From Amycolatopsis suaedae (lineage in GTDB: Bacteria > Actinomycetota > Actinomycetes > Mycobacteriales > Pseudonocardiaceae), in contig NZ_SFCC01000003.1 of assembly GCF_004214935.1 (NCBI RefSeq), positions 434,001 to 498,000 of the forward strand: DNA of 64,000 nucleotides, read 5' to 3'. Each line of letters opens with the position of its first letter. The stretch's first letter is position 1. A program made the position numbers and the translations under genes. Positions 14,282-23,447 of the stretch are shown piece after piece. The notes beneath the pieces are model-generated. The model saw nothing but the letters and a program-made list of their open reading frames with translations. It made no database searches and was not told the DNA's origin.

Positions 14282-17224
14282 TTGTTCGTCGACGTAGCTC
14301 TGCCCGGTCCGATCGCCCTGGTCCCAGCCCGGCAGCTCGACGCGAAGCTGCAGAAGCAGACGGCTGACTGGCCGGGATCGGTGCCGAACGGCGTTACGCA
14401 GGTCGCCGCCGACCTGAACCGCGATCCACGTGGCGTACCCGCGACGCTCAGCGAGCCGCGGAAGGGAGGGGGCTCTCGTAGTTTGCGCCTCTACACCCGC
14501 ACCTATGTCGTGGTGCTGTACGCGAGCCGGGAAGGCGACGCTTACACGGTGGCGGCGATCAGTCCGCTCGGCCTCCGGGATCACGACACGCTGGCGCGGG
14601 GTTGCCTGTTGCTGCGTTCGAGCTGGTCACCGGTGGCCGAGCTACGGCTCGTTCCCCGTGGCTCGCACGCGCGGTGGGATCGTATCCAGCAAGGCTGGAG
14701 CGTGCTGGTTCAGCGTCTGGGTGGCGAACAGGTGCTGCCGACCCGGAATGCCAAGCACCTGGATTTCCTCGACACGCTCGATCGCCTCATCGACAAGACC
14801 CAGGAAATCACCGGGGGCCGTTCCGCGGGTGAGCCTGGCTACCCTCACCGTTCGGTCGAGCCCGTCGGGGAGCGGCGGTACACCGGTTCCGCGTTCTACG
14901 CCTTCCAGCTCGTCGGCGATCGTGTGCCCGAGCGAAACCGCTTCGTCGCGGTGCGTGGTGAATCGGGGCGGCGTGGCCAGGTCGTTCGCGCGGAAGCCGC
15001 TCGGGTAGTCGTCCGGTTCGACGGTTCGGTCGACTGGGCGCAGCTGCCACAGCAGGGGCAGCTGGAAGTAACCACCAGCAACATCGTTTTCACGACCCAG
15101 CGTAAGGCGGTCGAAGCGCTCCGGACGGGTCAGGCGCGAAACCGGTCCTTGCTTTCGGTGTTGGTCGACCACCAGGTACGAGCGCTGGAGGTCGTACCGG
15201 ACACGCCGGCCGAGGAACTGGATGAGGACCAGATCGAGGCATTTCGGAGGGCGCTCGGGGTGCGGGACATGCTCGTGGTTCTGGGGCCGCCGGGCACGGG
15301 GAAGACCCGTACGATCAGCCAGATCGCGCGATCTTGTGCGGTGACGCCGGGCAGGGGACCGGTTCTGGTCGCATCCCACACGAACAAGGCCGTGGACAAT
15401 GTGCTCGCCAAGCTGTCACGAGATGTCGTCGTGGTGCGGGTGGGCAACGAGGGCAAGATCGATCGGGACGGTATCCCGTTTCTGCTGGAGCGACAGGCCG
15501 CCGAGTTGCGCGAAGAGATCACCAGAAGCGTCGGCGAAGCGCTGCGTGGGTATCGGCAGCTCCCGCTCGCACGGCAATGGGCCGACGAGCTCGCCCGCCG
15601 GATCGGAGCACTGGCCGCGGCACTCGCCACCGCAACTGTGGCCCAGGAAGAGCTGGAGCGGGTACGTCGTGCTGTGGGCGGTCCTGCTCAGGCCAGGGTC
15701 GAGACGCTCTCAGCAGAGGTGGTCCAGCAGGAACACCAGGTCCGGCGCCACGCCGCGCGGCTCGAGCGTGTGATGCGGCGTGACGCCAGAGCCTCCGCCC
15801 GGCGATGGTGGCCTCCGCTCGCCGGATGGGCACGTGCGGCACGACGGGCTCGGGTACGGCGAATCGAGGCGAGAAGGGCCGACCTCGCCGGGGCAACCGA
15901 ACTTGCGGCGAGACAACGTGCGGCCATCGCGGACGCCCAGCGGACGGCGCATGCGATGACACGGGACGACCCGCGGGTGCGCGCGGCCGATCAGGAGCTT
16001 CACCTCGCACAGCAGCACGTGGCGGAGGCAACTGCCGGGGTCGGCGAGGCGCGGTCGGTGATCGGTACCGTGATCGCCCCCGTCGCCAACCTGCCGGAGA
16101 GCGCGACCGGCGACCCGGCGACCGCGGTGCGGAACCTGTGGGCTCTGCACACCTGGATAGGTCAGCAGCTGGATGTGCTGGAAGGCCGGGCGAAGCTGCT
16201 CACCGAGTGGAGTAAGGAGATCTCCGGTGAGGTCGAGCAACTGTATCCGGAACTGATCAGGTACGCCGACGTCATCGGGGCTACCTGTGTCGGTGCGGGG
16301 TCGCGCGACGAGATCGCGGAGGTCGAGTTCGATCTGGCGATTGTCGACGAGGCCGGGCAAATCGGCACTGCCGACGTTCTCGTGCCGCTCGCCCGGGCGA
16401 AGCGTTCGGTACTCGTCGGAGACCATCGGCAGCTTCCGCCCTTCCTGGACACCGATGTGGGCGAGTGGGGCGTTGGCACCGGTGACGAGAGGATCCGCAC
16501 GCTGCTCACCACAAGCGCCCTCGAGATACTCGTCGACGAGTTGCCCGCCAGTCACGTCGTGCGGCTCACCCGGCAACGACGTATGCCGCGCGTCATCGCG
16601 GATTTCGTCTCCGACATGTTCTACGGTGGAACGTTGCGGACGACGGTCGAACGAGCCCATGACCCTTCGTTGTTCGCCAGTCCGCTGGCATTCGTCGACA
16701 CCTCCGGCCTGCCGCAGCAGCATCGCAACGAGTCGCCGGCGCCGCGGGCGAACGGGCAGCGGCGTGGTTGTGTCAACCACGCCGAAGCGCAGATGCTCAC
16801 GATGCTCGCGGAGTATTTCCACCGGCGCGGGGTCGAATGGGCGCTGATCGTCCCGTATGCCGCACAGGCGGAGTTGATCTCGACGACCCTCCGCGAACAG
16901 CTGGGTGCACCGGACACGGTCGACAGCAGCGTCGGTACGGTCGACTCGTTCCAGGGCGGTGAGCGCGATGTTGTGCTGTACGGGTTCACCCGGAGCAATT
17001 CAGCCGGCAAGGTCGGCTTTCTCGATGAGTTACGACGTGCGAACGTCGCGTTCACCAGGGCTCGCCGGCAACTCGTTCTGGTAGGTGACATGCACATGCT
17101 GTTGCGCGCCACGAACGACCGGTTCAGGAGGTTGGCCCGCTCACTGCGCGACCATGTGGCCGCCACTGGCGACGTCCACAGGTACGCCGAGCTGGTCGCC
17201 ACGCTGGAAGGGTTGCGAGAGTGA
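14282..17224 (+). CDS. UPF1/DNA2-like superfamily 1 helicase (AAA_11/AAA_12 type)
   Basis: A 980-residue protein. Residues 1-300 form an N-terminal accessory region. The helicase core starts with motif I LGPPGTGKTRT (K341) and motif Ia SHTNKAVDN; a charged helical insertion, probably a coiled coil, runs about 440-620; motif II is FDLAIVDEAGQIG (D689-E690); then GDHRQLPP, LTRQRRMP, motif V TVDSFQGGERDVVLYGFTRS and motif VI NVAFTRARRQLVLVGD. This is the SF1B UPF1-like signature, acting on RNA or DNA. The start is TTG at 14282, 6 bases after GGGAGGT; no nearby ATG or GTG in frame is better placed. It is coupled to the next gene by a 4-base overlap. Confidence 0.92.
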   Translation: MFVDVALPGPIALVPARQLDAKLQKQTADWPGSVPNGVTQVAADLNRDPRGVPATLSEPRKGGGSRSLRLYTRTYVVVLYASREGDAYTVAAISPLGLRDHDTLARGCLLLRSSWSPVAELRLVPRGSHARWDRIQQGWSVLVQRLGGEQVLPTRNAKHLDFLDTLDRLIDKTQEITGGRSAGEPGYPHRSVEPVGERRYTGSAFYAFQLVGDRVPERNRFVAVRGESGRRGQVVRAEAARVVVRFDGSVDWAQLPQQGQLEVTTSNIVFTTQRKAVEALRTGQARNRSLLSVLVDHQVRALEVVPDTPAEELDEDQIEAFRRALGVRDMLVVLGPPGTGKTRTISQIARSCAVTPGRGPVLVASHTNKAVDNVLAKLSRDVVVVRVGNEGKIDRDGIPFLLERQAAELREEITRSVGEALRGYRQLPLARQWADELARRIGALAAALATATVAQEELERVRRAVGGPAQARVETLSAEVVQQEHQVRRHAARLERVMRRDARASARRWWPPLAGWARAARRARVRRIEARRADLAGATELAARQRAAIADAQRTAHAMTRDDPRVRAADQELHLAQQHVAEATAGVGEARSVIGTVIAPVANLPESATGDPATAVRNLWALHTWIGQQLDVLEGRAKLLTEWSKEISGEVEQLYPELIRYADVIGATCVGAGSRDEIAEVEFDLAIVDEAGQIGTADVLVPLARAKRSVLVGDHRQLPPFLDTDVGEWGVGTGDERIRTLLTTSALEILVDELPASHVVRLTRQRRMPRVIADFVSDMFYGGTLRTTVERAHDPSLFASPLAFVDTSGLPQQHRNESPAPRANGQRRGCVNHAEAQMLTMLAEYFHRRGVEWALIVPYAAQAELISTTLREQLGAPDTVDSSVGTVDSFQGGERDVVLYGFTRSNSAGKVGFLDELRRANVAFTRARRQLVLVGDMHMLLRATNDRFRRLARSLRDHVAATGDVHRYAELVATLEGLRE

Positions 17225-18447
17225 GTCGCCGAACGAACTTGATTTCGTACCCGCCGGTGCGTGCGCTGGAGGACGTCGCCTTCGGTCGAGATCTGCAGCC
17301 GACGAGCCTGTTTTCTCTCCTGATGCCGATCTGGCAGGTGGAGATCAAGGCCACCGTCACCGAAGGCAGGGACTACGGCTTGATCGACCGGTTCGTCGAA
17401 CGTGGTATCGCCGAAGGCGGATTGCACACCGCTAAGGACCTGGCACGGTTTCTCGCGCTGGACGAGCCGCTCGTCGACCGGGCGTTACGCTTCCTGGAGC
17501 AGGTCGGTCACCTCACGAAGCAGCACGATCGGTTCGCACTCACCGAGCTCGGACTGCGATCACACCGAGACCACGTGTGCTACGTCATCGAGCGGGAAGA
17601 TCGTCGGAAGCTGTACTTCGACGCGTTCAGATCCCACCCGCTCGGAAGGGCTTACTACGACCCCACGGTCGTTTCGTTGCTGACGGTTCCACAGGTGAAG
17701 GCAGCGACTTCAGCCAATGGCGGCGGCAGGTTCCTGATGCTCTGGTCGACGAACGGGTTTCGGCGCCAGGCGCTGGCGGAGCTGGCGAACCACGCCGACC
17801 GGGACCGGTATAACCTGCCCGCCCGTATCGACCGGCCGGAGAGTCTCGGTGAGCAACTCGTCTACCTGCCCATTTACGCCATCCGTGCGGTCGACCAGCG
17901 TGGGCGTACGCATTACTTGGCCTACAGCCAGGTCGCGGACACCGCGGACATGGACCTGAGCGAGTTGTGCCAGACGACACCGGAGATCTTCCAACTGCTG
18001 GAACGCGAGGATCTTGTCGCGCGTCCAGACCTTCAGCGGGATCGGATCGCGGAATGGCTTCACCGGAACGAGGTCGATACTTGCCGACCTACACAGCTCG
18101 ACCAGGGTGGGTGGCAGGTCGTGTTGCCGGCCGAGGCATTCGAACCGGCAGGAAAGATACCGCTGAATACCTTGGGCGCATACGCCGTGTTGCATGGCTG
18201 TGTACTACGTGTGCTCTGTGAGGACGAGCTGAGCCGTAAACGTGGTTTGCTCGCTCGTACCAACTCCTACCTGACCGCCTACTCGCGCGTCACCACAGAC
18301 GAGCTCAGCCGCAGAATCGGTCGCGTCGCTCGTCAGCTGGGACTGCCGACCGCTTTGTCCGCCGTTCGGGCGATAGCGCTCGAGGTGGGCGACACCGACC
18401 TGGCAGGCCGGCTTGGCGAGCGAATTGCCGATCCCATCGGACCTTAG
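17221..18447 (+). CDS. Winged-helix protein of unknown function, coupled to the helicase
   Basis: A 408-residue protein that I do not recognise as a named family. Residues about 55-115 look like a winged helix (LHTAKDLARFLALDEPLVDRA followed by LRFLEQVGHLTKQHDRFALTELG), as in DNA-binding regulators. The remainder is mixed alpha/beta with no catalytic motif visible to me. The GTG start overlaps the helicase stop (GTGA, 17221-17224), which indicates translational coupling and a fixed stoichiometry with the helicase. It may be a nucleic-acid-recognition or adaptor subunit; that is inference. Confidence 0.75.
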   Translation: MSRRTNLISYPPVRALEDVAFGRDLQPTSLFSLLMPIWQVEIKATVTEGRDYGLIDRFVERGIAEGGLHTAKDLARFLALDEPLVDRALRFLEQVGHLTKQHDRFALTELGLRSHRDHVCYVIEREDRRKLYFDAFRSHPLGRAYYDPTVVSLLTVPQVKAATSANGGGRFLMLWSTNGFRRQALAELANHADRDRYNLPARIDRPESLGEQLVYLPIYAIRAVDQRGRTHYLAYSQVADTADMDLSELCQTTPEIFQLLEREDLVARPDLQRDRIAEWLHRNEVDTCRPTQLDQGGWQVVLPAEAFEPAGKIPLNTLGAYAVLHGCVLRVLCEDELSRKRGLLARTNSYLTAYSRVTTDELSRRIGRVARQLGLPTALSAVRAIALEVGDTDLAGRLGERIADPIGP

Positions 18448-18499
18448 GACACTCGAGTTTGAACTGGACAATTCATGGTCAATAACCGCATGATCGCCC

Positions 18500-18514
18500 G
18501 ATCGCATGGCGATC
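18500..18514. promoter_or_regulatory. Palindrome upstream of the candidate nuclease gene
   Basis: GATCGC (18500-18505) and GCGATC (18509-18514) form a perfect inverted repeat with a 3-base loop, followed at once by the palindrome ATCGCGAT. The loop bases are the ATG of the alternative upstream start at 18506. It may be an operator or a small hairpin that controls start choice. Confidence 0.35.
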
Positions 18515-18544
18515 ATCGCGATGGGTATCTACATTTCCTGTGCT

Positions 18545-20401
18545 ATGACTACGCACGAACCCGAGGTCTCACGTACGTTGCGGCTGGGGGAACTGAGGCC
18601 GTACCTGACGGTCATCTTGCTGGAGGCGACGGCTGACGATCCGGAGCGCGCCTTCGATGCGTTGCAGAGGTTCTTGCGCAAGAGCGCCCGTGATCGGGGA
18701 AGAGCTGACGAGGTTCGAGTGCGAGCCGAGGTTTCTTTGACCGGAACAGACTTGGTCGACGATCTCGGCACTGTGCGTGAACTGGGATTCGATGAGCTGT
18801 ACGGTAGCGTTCGCGAGTTGAAGCGAAGCCCTACCTGGACTGATCCGGACTCCGGCTACGTCGACGTAATTAACGAGCTGTCCCTGGCGGTACGACGGAA
18901 CAACATGGTGGCGGTCTGCGCGGCCTTCCCGACTGAGAACGGCTTCGGCCGGTGGATCCATCGGAGTGCTGCGCCGTTCCGGTTCGTCCCGCCGAACCTG
19001 CTCGCTGGTGCGTTTCGCGGTGACGGTAGGCGGTTGTGGCTGCGTGGTGTGCACCGTCGCCGGACGACCAAGGCGGACAGCAAGGCGCTCGGAGGTTTGC
19101 GGCTCCAGGACTCGCTGACTCCGATCGAGGACGGAACATACGCGATGACCGCCGCCAAGCTCACCTACGTTCCCGACGACGAGCGTGCTGTGCTGCGCGA
19201 TCTCGTCACCATCTCGCCCGGTAGTTCGAAGATCTCGTGGAAGCGCACACCACACATCGCGATGTTTCTCGCGGCCGTGGGCGAGGCCCTGGACGTCATC
19301 GAGAAGGCGCTGGTCGCCGATGAGGACCCGGTTTCGGAGTTTCCCGCTCTGGCGGTACAGGAGACCGACCTCAGCCGCGTGTGGGGTGCCTACGAGGTGC
19401 TTGTGCCGGATCCCGACGAGGTGCGCGGAGAACCCGACGGCGACGAAGAGAGCGTCGAACGTGCCGAGTACCTGCGTTCGGTCGTCATCGATGTGCGCGG
19501 GGAGCCGTCCTCGGGGCGGGCGCTTGTCGATGTCGGCCACGACGGTGCTGTTGCCGGAACACTGGCGGTCAAGCCGGTCGCGACGACCAGCGGCGTCGTC
19601 CGGCTCGACGTGCGCTACCACGGAGAGCCTTCGGCCGAGGCGGTGACCCGTGAGGTGAAGGAGGCCATCGGCGATGGCGACCTCATCAGCGTCTATTACG
19701 AGTCAGGACACCACTTCAACGGACACCAGGTTGTCAAAGAGAGGCTGGTGAGCACGCCGTTCCGCAACGTCGAGTTCGAGGATTTCTGCGGATACTCGAT
19801 CACGAAGGAGAAGCCCGCTGTTCGAGGCGATCAGTTGATTCACGACGCGATTGCCCAGGAAGGCGACAATTCGTTGTTCGCCTGGGTGGTCCGATCCTTC
19901 GGTGGTGACTGGCTGCTCTGTGACGATGGTGCGGGCGAGCTGGCTGATTTCCTGCACCTCACGGACAAGGGAACGCTCACCGCCATCCACGTCAAGGCAG
20001 CACGGAGCAGCAGCCCCGACCGGCGTATCGCGGTTCAGCCGTTCGAGCAGGTCGTGACGCAGGCGGAGAAGAACGTTCGGCTCCTCGACAACGACGTATT
20101 GCTGACCAGACTCGCCACGCCGCGCATCGAGAATCCCGCAGCCTGGCATGCCGGCCAGCGGATCACCTGTGCACAGTTTGTTCAGCAGCTGCGCCTTCGA
20201 GTGGCGGCCGATCGAACCAATGTCCTCATCATTCAGCCGCACCTTCGTCGTGAGCCGTACCTACGGGCACGAGACGACGCCGCGTCGGGTAAGACCACCA
20301 GGGATACCAACAGTCTCGCCCTCCTCGACAACGTCCTGCACACCACTCGTCGAACCGTGATCGGCCTCTGGGACGAGTTGAGTGTCATCGGTTGCCGCTG
20401 A
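18545..20401 (+). CDS. Unknown protein with PD-(D/E)xK-nuclease-like motif cluster
   Basis: A 618-residue protein at the end of the helicase gene run. The N-terminal 300 residues match nothing I know. Near the C-terminus, GGDWLLCDDGAGELADFL (D460, D461, E465, D468) is followed by a strand AIHVKAA (H482, K484) and then a helix EQVVTQAEKNV (Q506, N510). An acidic cluster, a strand ending in xK and a Q-containing helix are the order expected in PD-(D/E)xK nucleases, here with His in the usual Glu position. The start is uncertain: ATG 18545 or ATG 18506 (13 codons longer); neither has a good ribosome site. Nuclease activity is inference. Confidence 0.7.
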   Translation: MTTHEPEVSRTLRLGELRPYLTVILLEATADDPERAFDALQRFLRKSARDRGRADEVRVRAEVSLTGTDLVDDLGTVRELGFDELYGSVRELKRSPTWTDPDSGYVDVINELSLAVRRNNMVAVCAAFPTENGFGRWIHRSAAPFRFVPPNLLAGAFRGDGRRLWLRGVHRRRTTKADSKALGGLRLQDSLTPIEDGTYAMTAAKLTYVPDDERAVLRDLVTISPGSSKISWKRTPHIAMFLAAVGEALDVIEKALVADEDPVSEFPALAVQETDLSRVWGAYEVLVPDPDEVRGEPDGDEESVERAEYLRSVVIDVRGEPSSGRALVDVGHDGAVAGTLAVKPVATTSGVVRLDVRYHGEPSAEAVTREVKEAIGDGDLISVYYESGHHFNGHQVVKERLVSTPFRNVEFEDFCGYSITKEKPAVRGDQLIHDAIAQEGDNSLFAWVVRSFGGDWLLCDDGAGELADFLHLTDKGTLTAIHVKAARSSSPDRRIAVQPFEQVVTQAEKNVRLLDNDVLLTRLATPRIENPAAWHAGQRITCAQFVQQLRLRVAADRTNVLIIQPHLRREPYLRARDDAASGKTTRDTNSLALLDNVLHTTRRTVIGLWDELSVIGCR

Positions 20402-20432
20402 CGCCCGTCCGCATTGACACCTCGGTTGAGGA

Positions 20433-20471
20433 CCGGGGGTCACGGGCGGGCGCTCAGCCCGTGACCCCCGG
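20433..20471. terminator. Strong bidirectional hairpin between convergent genes
   Basis: A perfect 15-bp stem (20433-20447 with 20457-20471, core GGGGGTCACGGGC) closes a 9-base loop. It lies between the stop of the candidate nuclease gene and the stop of the convergent glycoside hydrolase gene. There is no T-tract, as usual for actinomycete hairpin terminators. Confidence 0.75.
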
Positions 20472-20474
20472 GAG

Positions 20475-23447
20475 TCACCAGGCCCGCCGGGCCGGTGTGG
20501 AGACCGGCATGGTCCCGTTCGACACCGCGGGTGCCGAGCCGGATCCGCCGTTGAAGACGAAGCCCGAGCCGGGTTCCTTGACGATGTCGCCGTTCTTGGA
20601 GTTCGTGATCGTGACGTTGGTCAGCGTCGCGCTGCCGCGGGCGCCACCCATCGCCAGGATTCCGGCTCCGTTGTTGGATTTGTCGATTTTGACGTTGGTG
20701 ATCGCCACCCCGGGCATCTCCCCGCCGCCGGTCTTGAACTGGATACCGTCGTAGGTGGAGTCGTGGATCTCGGTGTCCCGGATGGTCACCCCGGGAATGG
20801 GATGCCCCTGCGGGAACAACGTGATCGCACCGAATTTCTGCTGCCCGCCCCAGAACGCGCCGCCGGTGCGGTAGAGCGCGTTGCCGGAGATGAGCGTCTG
20901 CCCGGAGAAGGGCAGTGGCGAGTGGTCGGTCGCCAGCATGATGCCCGGGTAGTTCATCGTGTCGTGGATGACGTTGTTCTCGATCTTGTTGCCGTAGCCT
21001 CCGTACACCGCGACCCCGTTGGCGCGCCAGGGAAGCTGGATGGTGTTGTTGAGGAACTGGTTGCTGTGCGCGATGTCGGTGCCCGGGTCCTTGACGTACT
21101 GGTTGGCCCACACCGCCAGCGAATCGTCGCCGGTGTTGCGGAAGGACGAGTTGAACACCTTGGAGTTGCGGGAGCCGTTGGTGAAGTTGACACCGTCGGC
21201 GTAGGTGTTGCGGATGCGCACGTTGTTGAACTCCAGCCCGTCGGCCGGGCCCCACAGTTCGGGGATGTTGCTGTAGTCGCGGCCCACCCAGGCGCCGACG
21301 TTGGCGTGCTCGATCCAGACGTTGTTGATCTTGGTGCCCTTGCCGAACCGGCCGTTGAGGCCGACCCCGCCCTCGGCACCGCCGTCACCGCCGCGGATCC
21401 GGCCGGAGCCGAAGATGGCGATGTCGGAGATCTGGGTGTTGCCGTCGATGTCGAACCCGAAGTTGCCCTCGTGCGGGTGGTTGATGCTGCCCGGCTGCTT
21501 GTGTGGCTCGATCAGGCTGTACAGCTGGGAGTGCCACATCCCGGCACCGCGGATCGTGACGTTGCTGATGCCGACCTGGTTGTGCTGACCGCGGTTGAGC
21601 GGGTCGTCGGTGAGGATCTTCTTCTCCTGCCGCCACTGCCCGGCCGGGATCCACACGCAGCTGATGACGCCGTTCTGGTCGTCGGTCACGGCCTTCTGGA
21701 TGGCCTCGGTGTCCTCCTGGCCGTCGTTGGGTACGGCGCCGTACTCGGTGATGGACTTGCACTCGGCAGGCTTCGACGCGGGCGGCGCGACCTGCTCGAG
21801 GTCGATCAGATCGATGATGTAGAACGCCGCGTCGTCACCGGCGTCGCGCTGCAGGCGGAACTTGGTGCCCGCCGGGTAGGACTTCTCCAGCAGCGCGTGC
21901 GACTCGTCGAACAGCCTGCGGGCGTCCGCCTGCGGGCTGTTGGTCAGGCCTTCCGGGTCGTCGGTGTTGCCGTAGAGCCAGCTGTGCTTGGACGACAGGT
22001 TCAGCTTCCGCACGAACGTGCCGTCGGCGTAGAGGCTGATCGTGGCGTCGATGCCGCCACCACCCGGGGCGTCCGGGATGGAGTTGCGCACGACGATCGA
22101 GTTGGCCTCGTTCGCCGAGGTGAACTCGACGTACTGGCCGGTGCTGTTCAACCGGACCGACTTGCGGCCCGACGACTCGGTGCCGAAGTTGGTCTTGCCG
22201 TGCGTCCGCAGCGGGTCGGCCTCGATCAGGGTGCCGTTGTGCTGGCCCGCTTCGGCCTCGTACTCGACGTAGGGCAGCGCCGCGCCCCTGCCGACGACGA
22301 TCGGCTGCGCGAAGCCGTTGTTGGTCTCGTTGGTCTCGGCGACCGTGCCGGTGGCGTCCGCGGTCGCGGTCAGCGTGGCGCCACCCGCGGTCGCGGTCCA
22401 GTTGCCGCTGACGGCGACGTTCGCCGTGGCACCGGCCGCGATCGGGCCGGTGTCGGTGTTCAGCGTCGTGCCGCCGGCGACCAGCCGGGTCACCGAGGCG
22501 CCTGCCTCGGTGGTGCCGCGGTTGCGCACGGCCACGGTGAACTTGACCGGCGAGCCGACCGCCGGGTTCGACGGGTTGGCGGTGATCCCGGTTACCTCCA
22601 GGTCCGGGCCGGGTGCCTGCTTGACCACCAGCGGGGACTGCGTGGTGAAGCGGTTGTTGGTCTCGTTGGTCTCGCTGACCTTGCTGCCCGGGTCGACCAC
22701 GGCCGCTACCGGGTAGCTGCCGGCCGGCCGTGGCGGTGCCTCGAACGTCACGGTCGCCGAAGCTCCCGCTTCGAGCGGGCCGACCGGCGCGCTGCCCACG
22801 ACCGTGCCACCCACCGTGAAGTCCACCGTCGTCGCGGCCGCCTGCGCCGATCCGGCGTTGCGGACCGTGGCGGACAGGGTGACCGGCTTGGTCTCGTCCG
22901 GATCCGCCGGTGTCCAGCTCGCCGACGTGACGGTCAGGTCCGGATTGGGCGCCGGGGTACCCAGTACCTGCAGCTCGCCGACCTGGCCGCCGGGGGCACC
23001 GGTGTTGGCGAAGAACTGCAGCCGCAGGTCCGACGCGCGCTTGCCGACCGGGATAGTGACCGTGTTCTGGTTGCCGGACGGGCTGAAGGCGTAGTCGGCC
23101 CGGGGGCGCAGCGTCGTGAAGTCGCCGCCGCCCTCACGGCCGAGGACCTCGATGTTCTGGGTGCGCGGGCCCCAGATCGGGTCGGGGTTGAGCTTGACCA
23201 CCACCGACCCGACGTCGGCACTCGCCCCCAGCTTCACCGTCAGCGTCGACGGGAAGCCGGGGGCGGACTCCCAGTACGTGCCGACGTTGCCGTCGTTGGC
23301 GTTGGCGGCGACGAACTGGAAGACGGTGGACGACGCCTCGACGGGTTTCCCCGCGGCGAGGTTCGTGTCCTGGGCGTGGGCGGTGGTCGTGAGCCCGGCC
23401 GTGGCCACCAGCGTGGCCAGTGCGGCACCGAGCAGTTTCCGTTTCAT
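20475..23447 (-). CDS. Secreted multidomain GH87-like alpha-1,3-glucanase (mycodextranase family)
   Basis: A 990-residue exported protein. A signal peptide (residues 1-25, ending AHA) precedes a discoidin-like F5/8 domain (about 27-160), two CARDB domains (about 168-270 and 275-370), a carbohydrate-binding-like domain beginning YVEYEAEAGQ (about 380-545) and a right-handed beta-helix domain opening with ITEYGAVPNDGQEDTEAIQ. Within the helix, D751 and the pair D774-D775 (NTGDDSLA) keep the spacing reported for the three catalytic Asp of GH87 enzymes. Likely target is an alpha-1,3-glucan, as in fungal walls; this is family-level inference. Another beta-helix polysaccharidase activity is the alternative. 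Confidence 0.8.
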   Translation of the reverse strand: MKRKLLGAALATLVATAGLTTTAHAQDTNLAAGKPVEASSTVFQFVAANANDGNVGTYWESAPGFPSTLTVKLGASADVGSVVVKLNPDPIWGPRTQNIEVLGREGGGDFTTLRPRADYAFSPSGNQNTVTIPVGKRASDLRLQFFANTGAPGGQVGELQVLGTPAPNPDLTVTSASWTPADPDETKPVTLSATVRNAGSAQAAATTVDFTVGGTVVGSAPVGPLEAGASATVTFEAPPRPAGSYPVAAVVDPGSKVSETNETNNRFTTQSPLVVKQAPGPDLEVTGITANPSNPAVGSPVKFTVAVRNRGTTEAGASVTRLVAGGTTLNTDTGPIAAGATANVAVSGNWTATAGGATLTATADATGTVAETNETNNGFAQPIVVGRGAALPYVEYEAEAGQHNGTLIEADPLRTHGKTNFGTESSGRKSVRLNSTGQYVEFTSANEANSIVVRNSIPDAPGGGGIDATISLYADGTFVRKLNLSSKHSWLYGNTDDPEGLTNSPQADARRLFDESHALLEKSYPAGTKFRLQRDAGDDAAFYIIDLIDLEQVAPPASKPAECKSITEYGAVPNDGQEDTEAIQKAVTDDQNGVISCVWIPAGQWRQEKKILTDDPLNRGQHNQVGISNVTIRGAGMWHSQLYSLIEPHKQPGSINHPHEGNFGFDIDGNTQISDIAIFGSGRIRGGDGGAEGGVGLNGRFGKGTKINNVWIEHANVGAWVGRDYSNIPELWGPADGLEFNNVRIRNTYADGVNFTNGSRNSKVFNSSFRNTGDDSLAVWANQYVKDPGTDIAHSNQFLNNTIQLPWRANGVAVYGGYGNKIENNVIHDTMNYPGIMLATDHSPLPFSGQTLISGNALYRTGGAFWGGQQKFGAITLFPQGHPIPGVTIRDTEIHDSTYDGIQFKTGGGEMPGVAITNVKIDKSNNGAGILAMGGARGSATLTNVTITNSKNGDIVKEPGSGFVFNGGSGSAPAVSNGTMPVSTPARRAW

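Noticed and set aside
10557..20401. Assignment of the island to Mokosh or to a known SEFIR system
   Set aside because: The SEFIR/kinase-like, helicase and nuclease-like modules recall those systems, but there is no phospholipase-D nuclease motif, the kinase-like domain is fused to SEFIR rather than to the helicase, and extra genes are coupled in. I treat it as unassigned.
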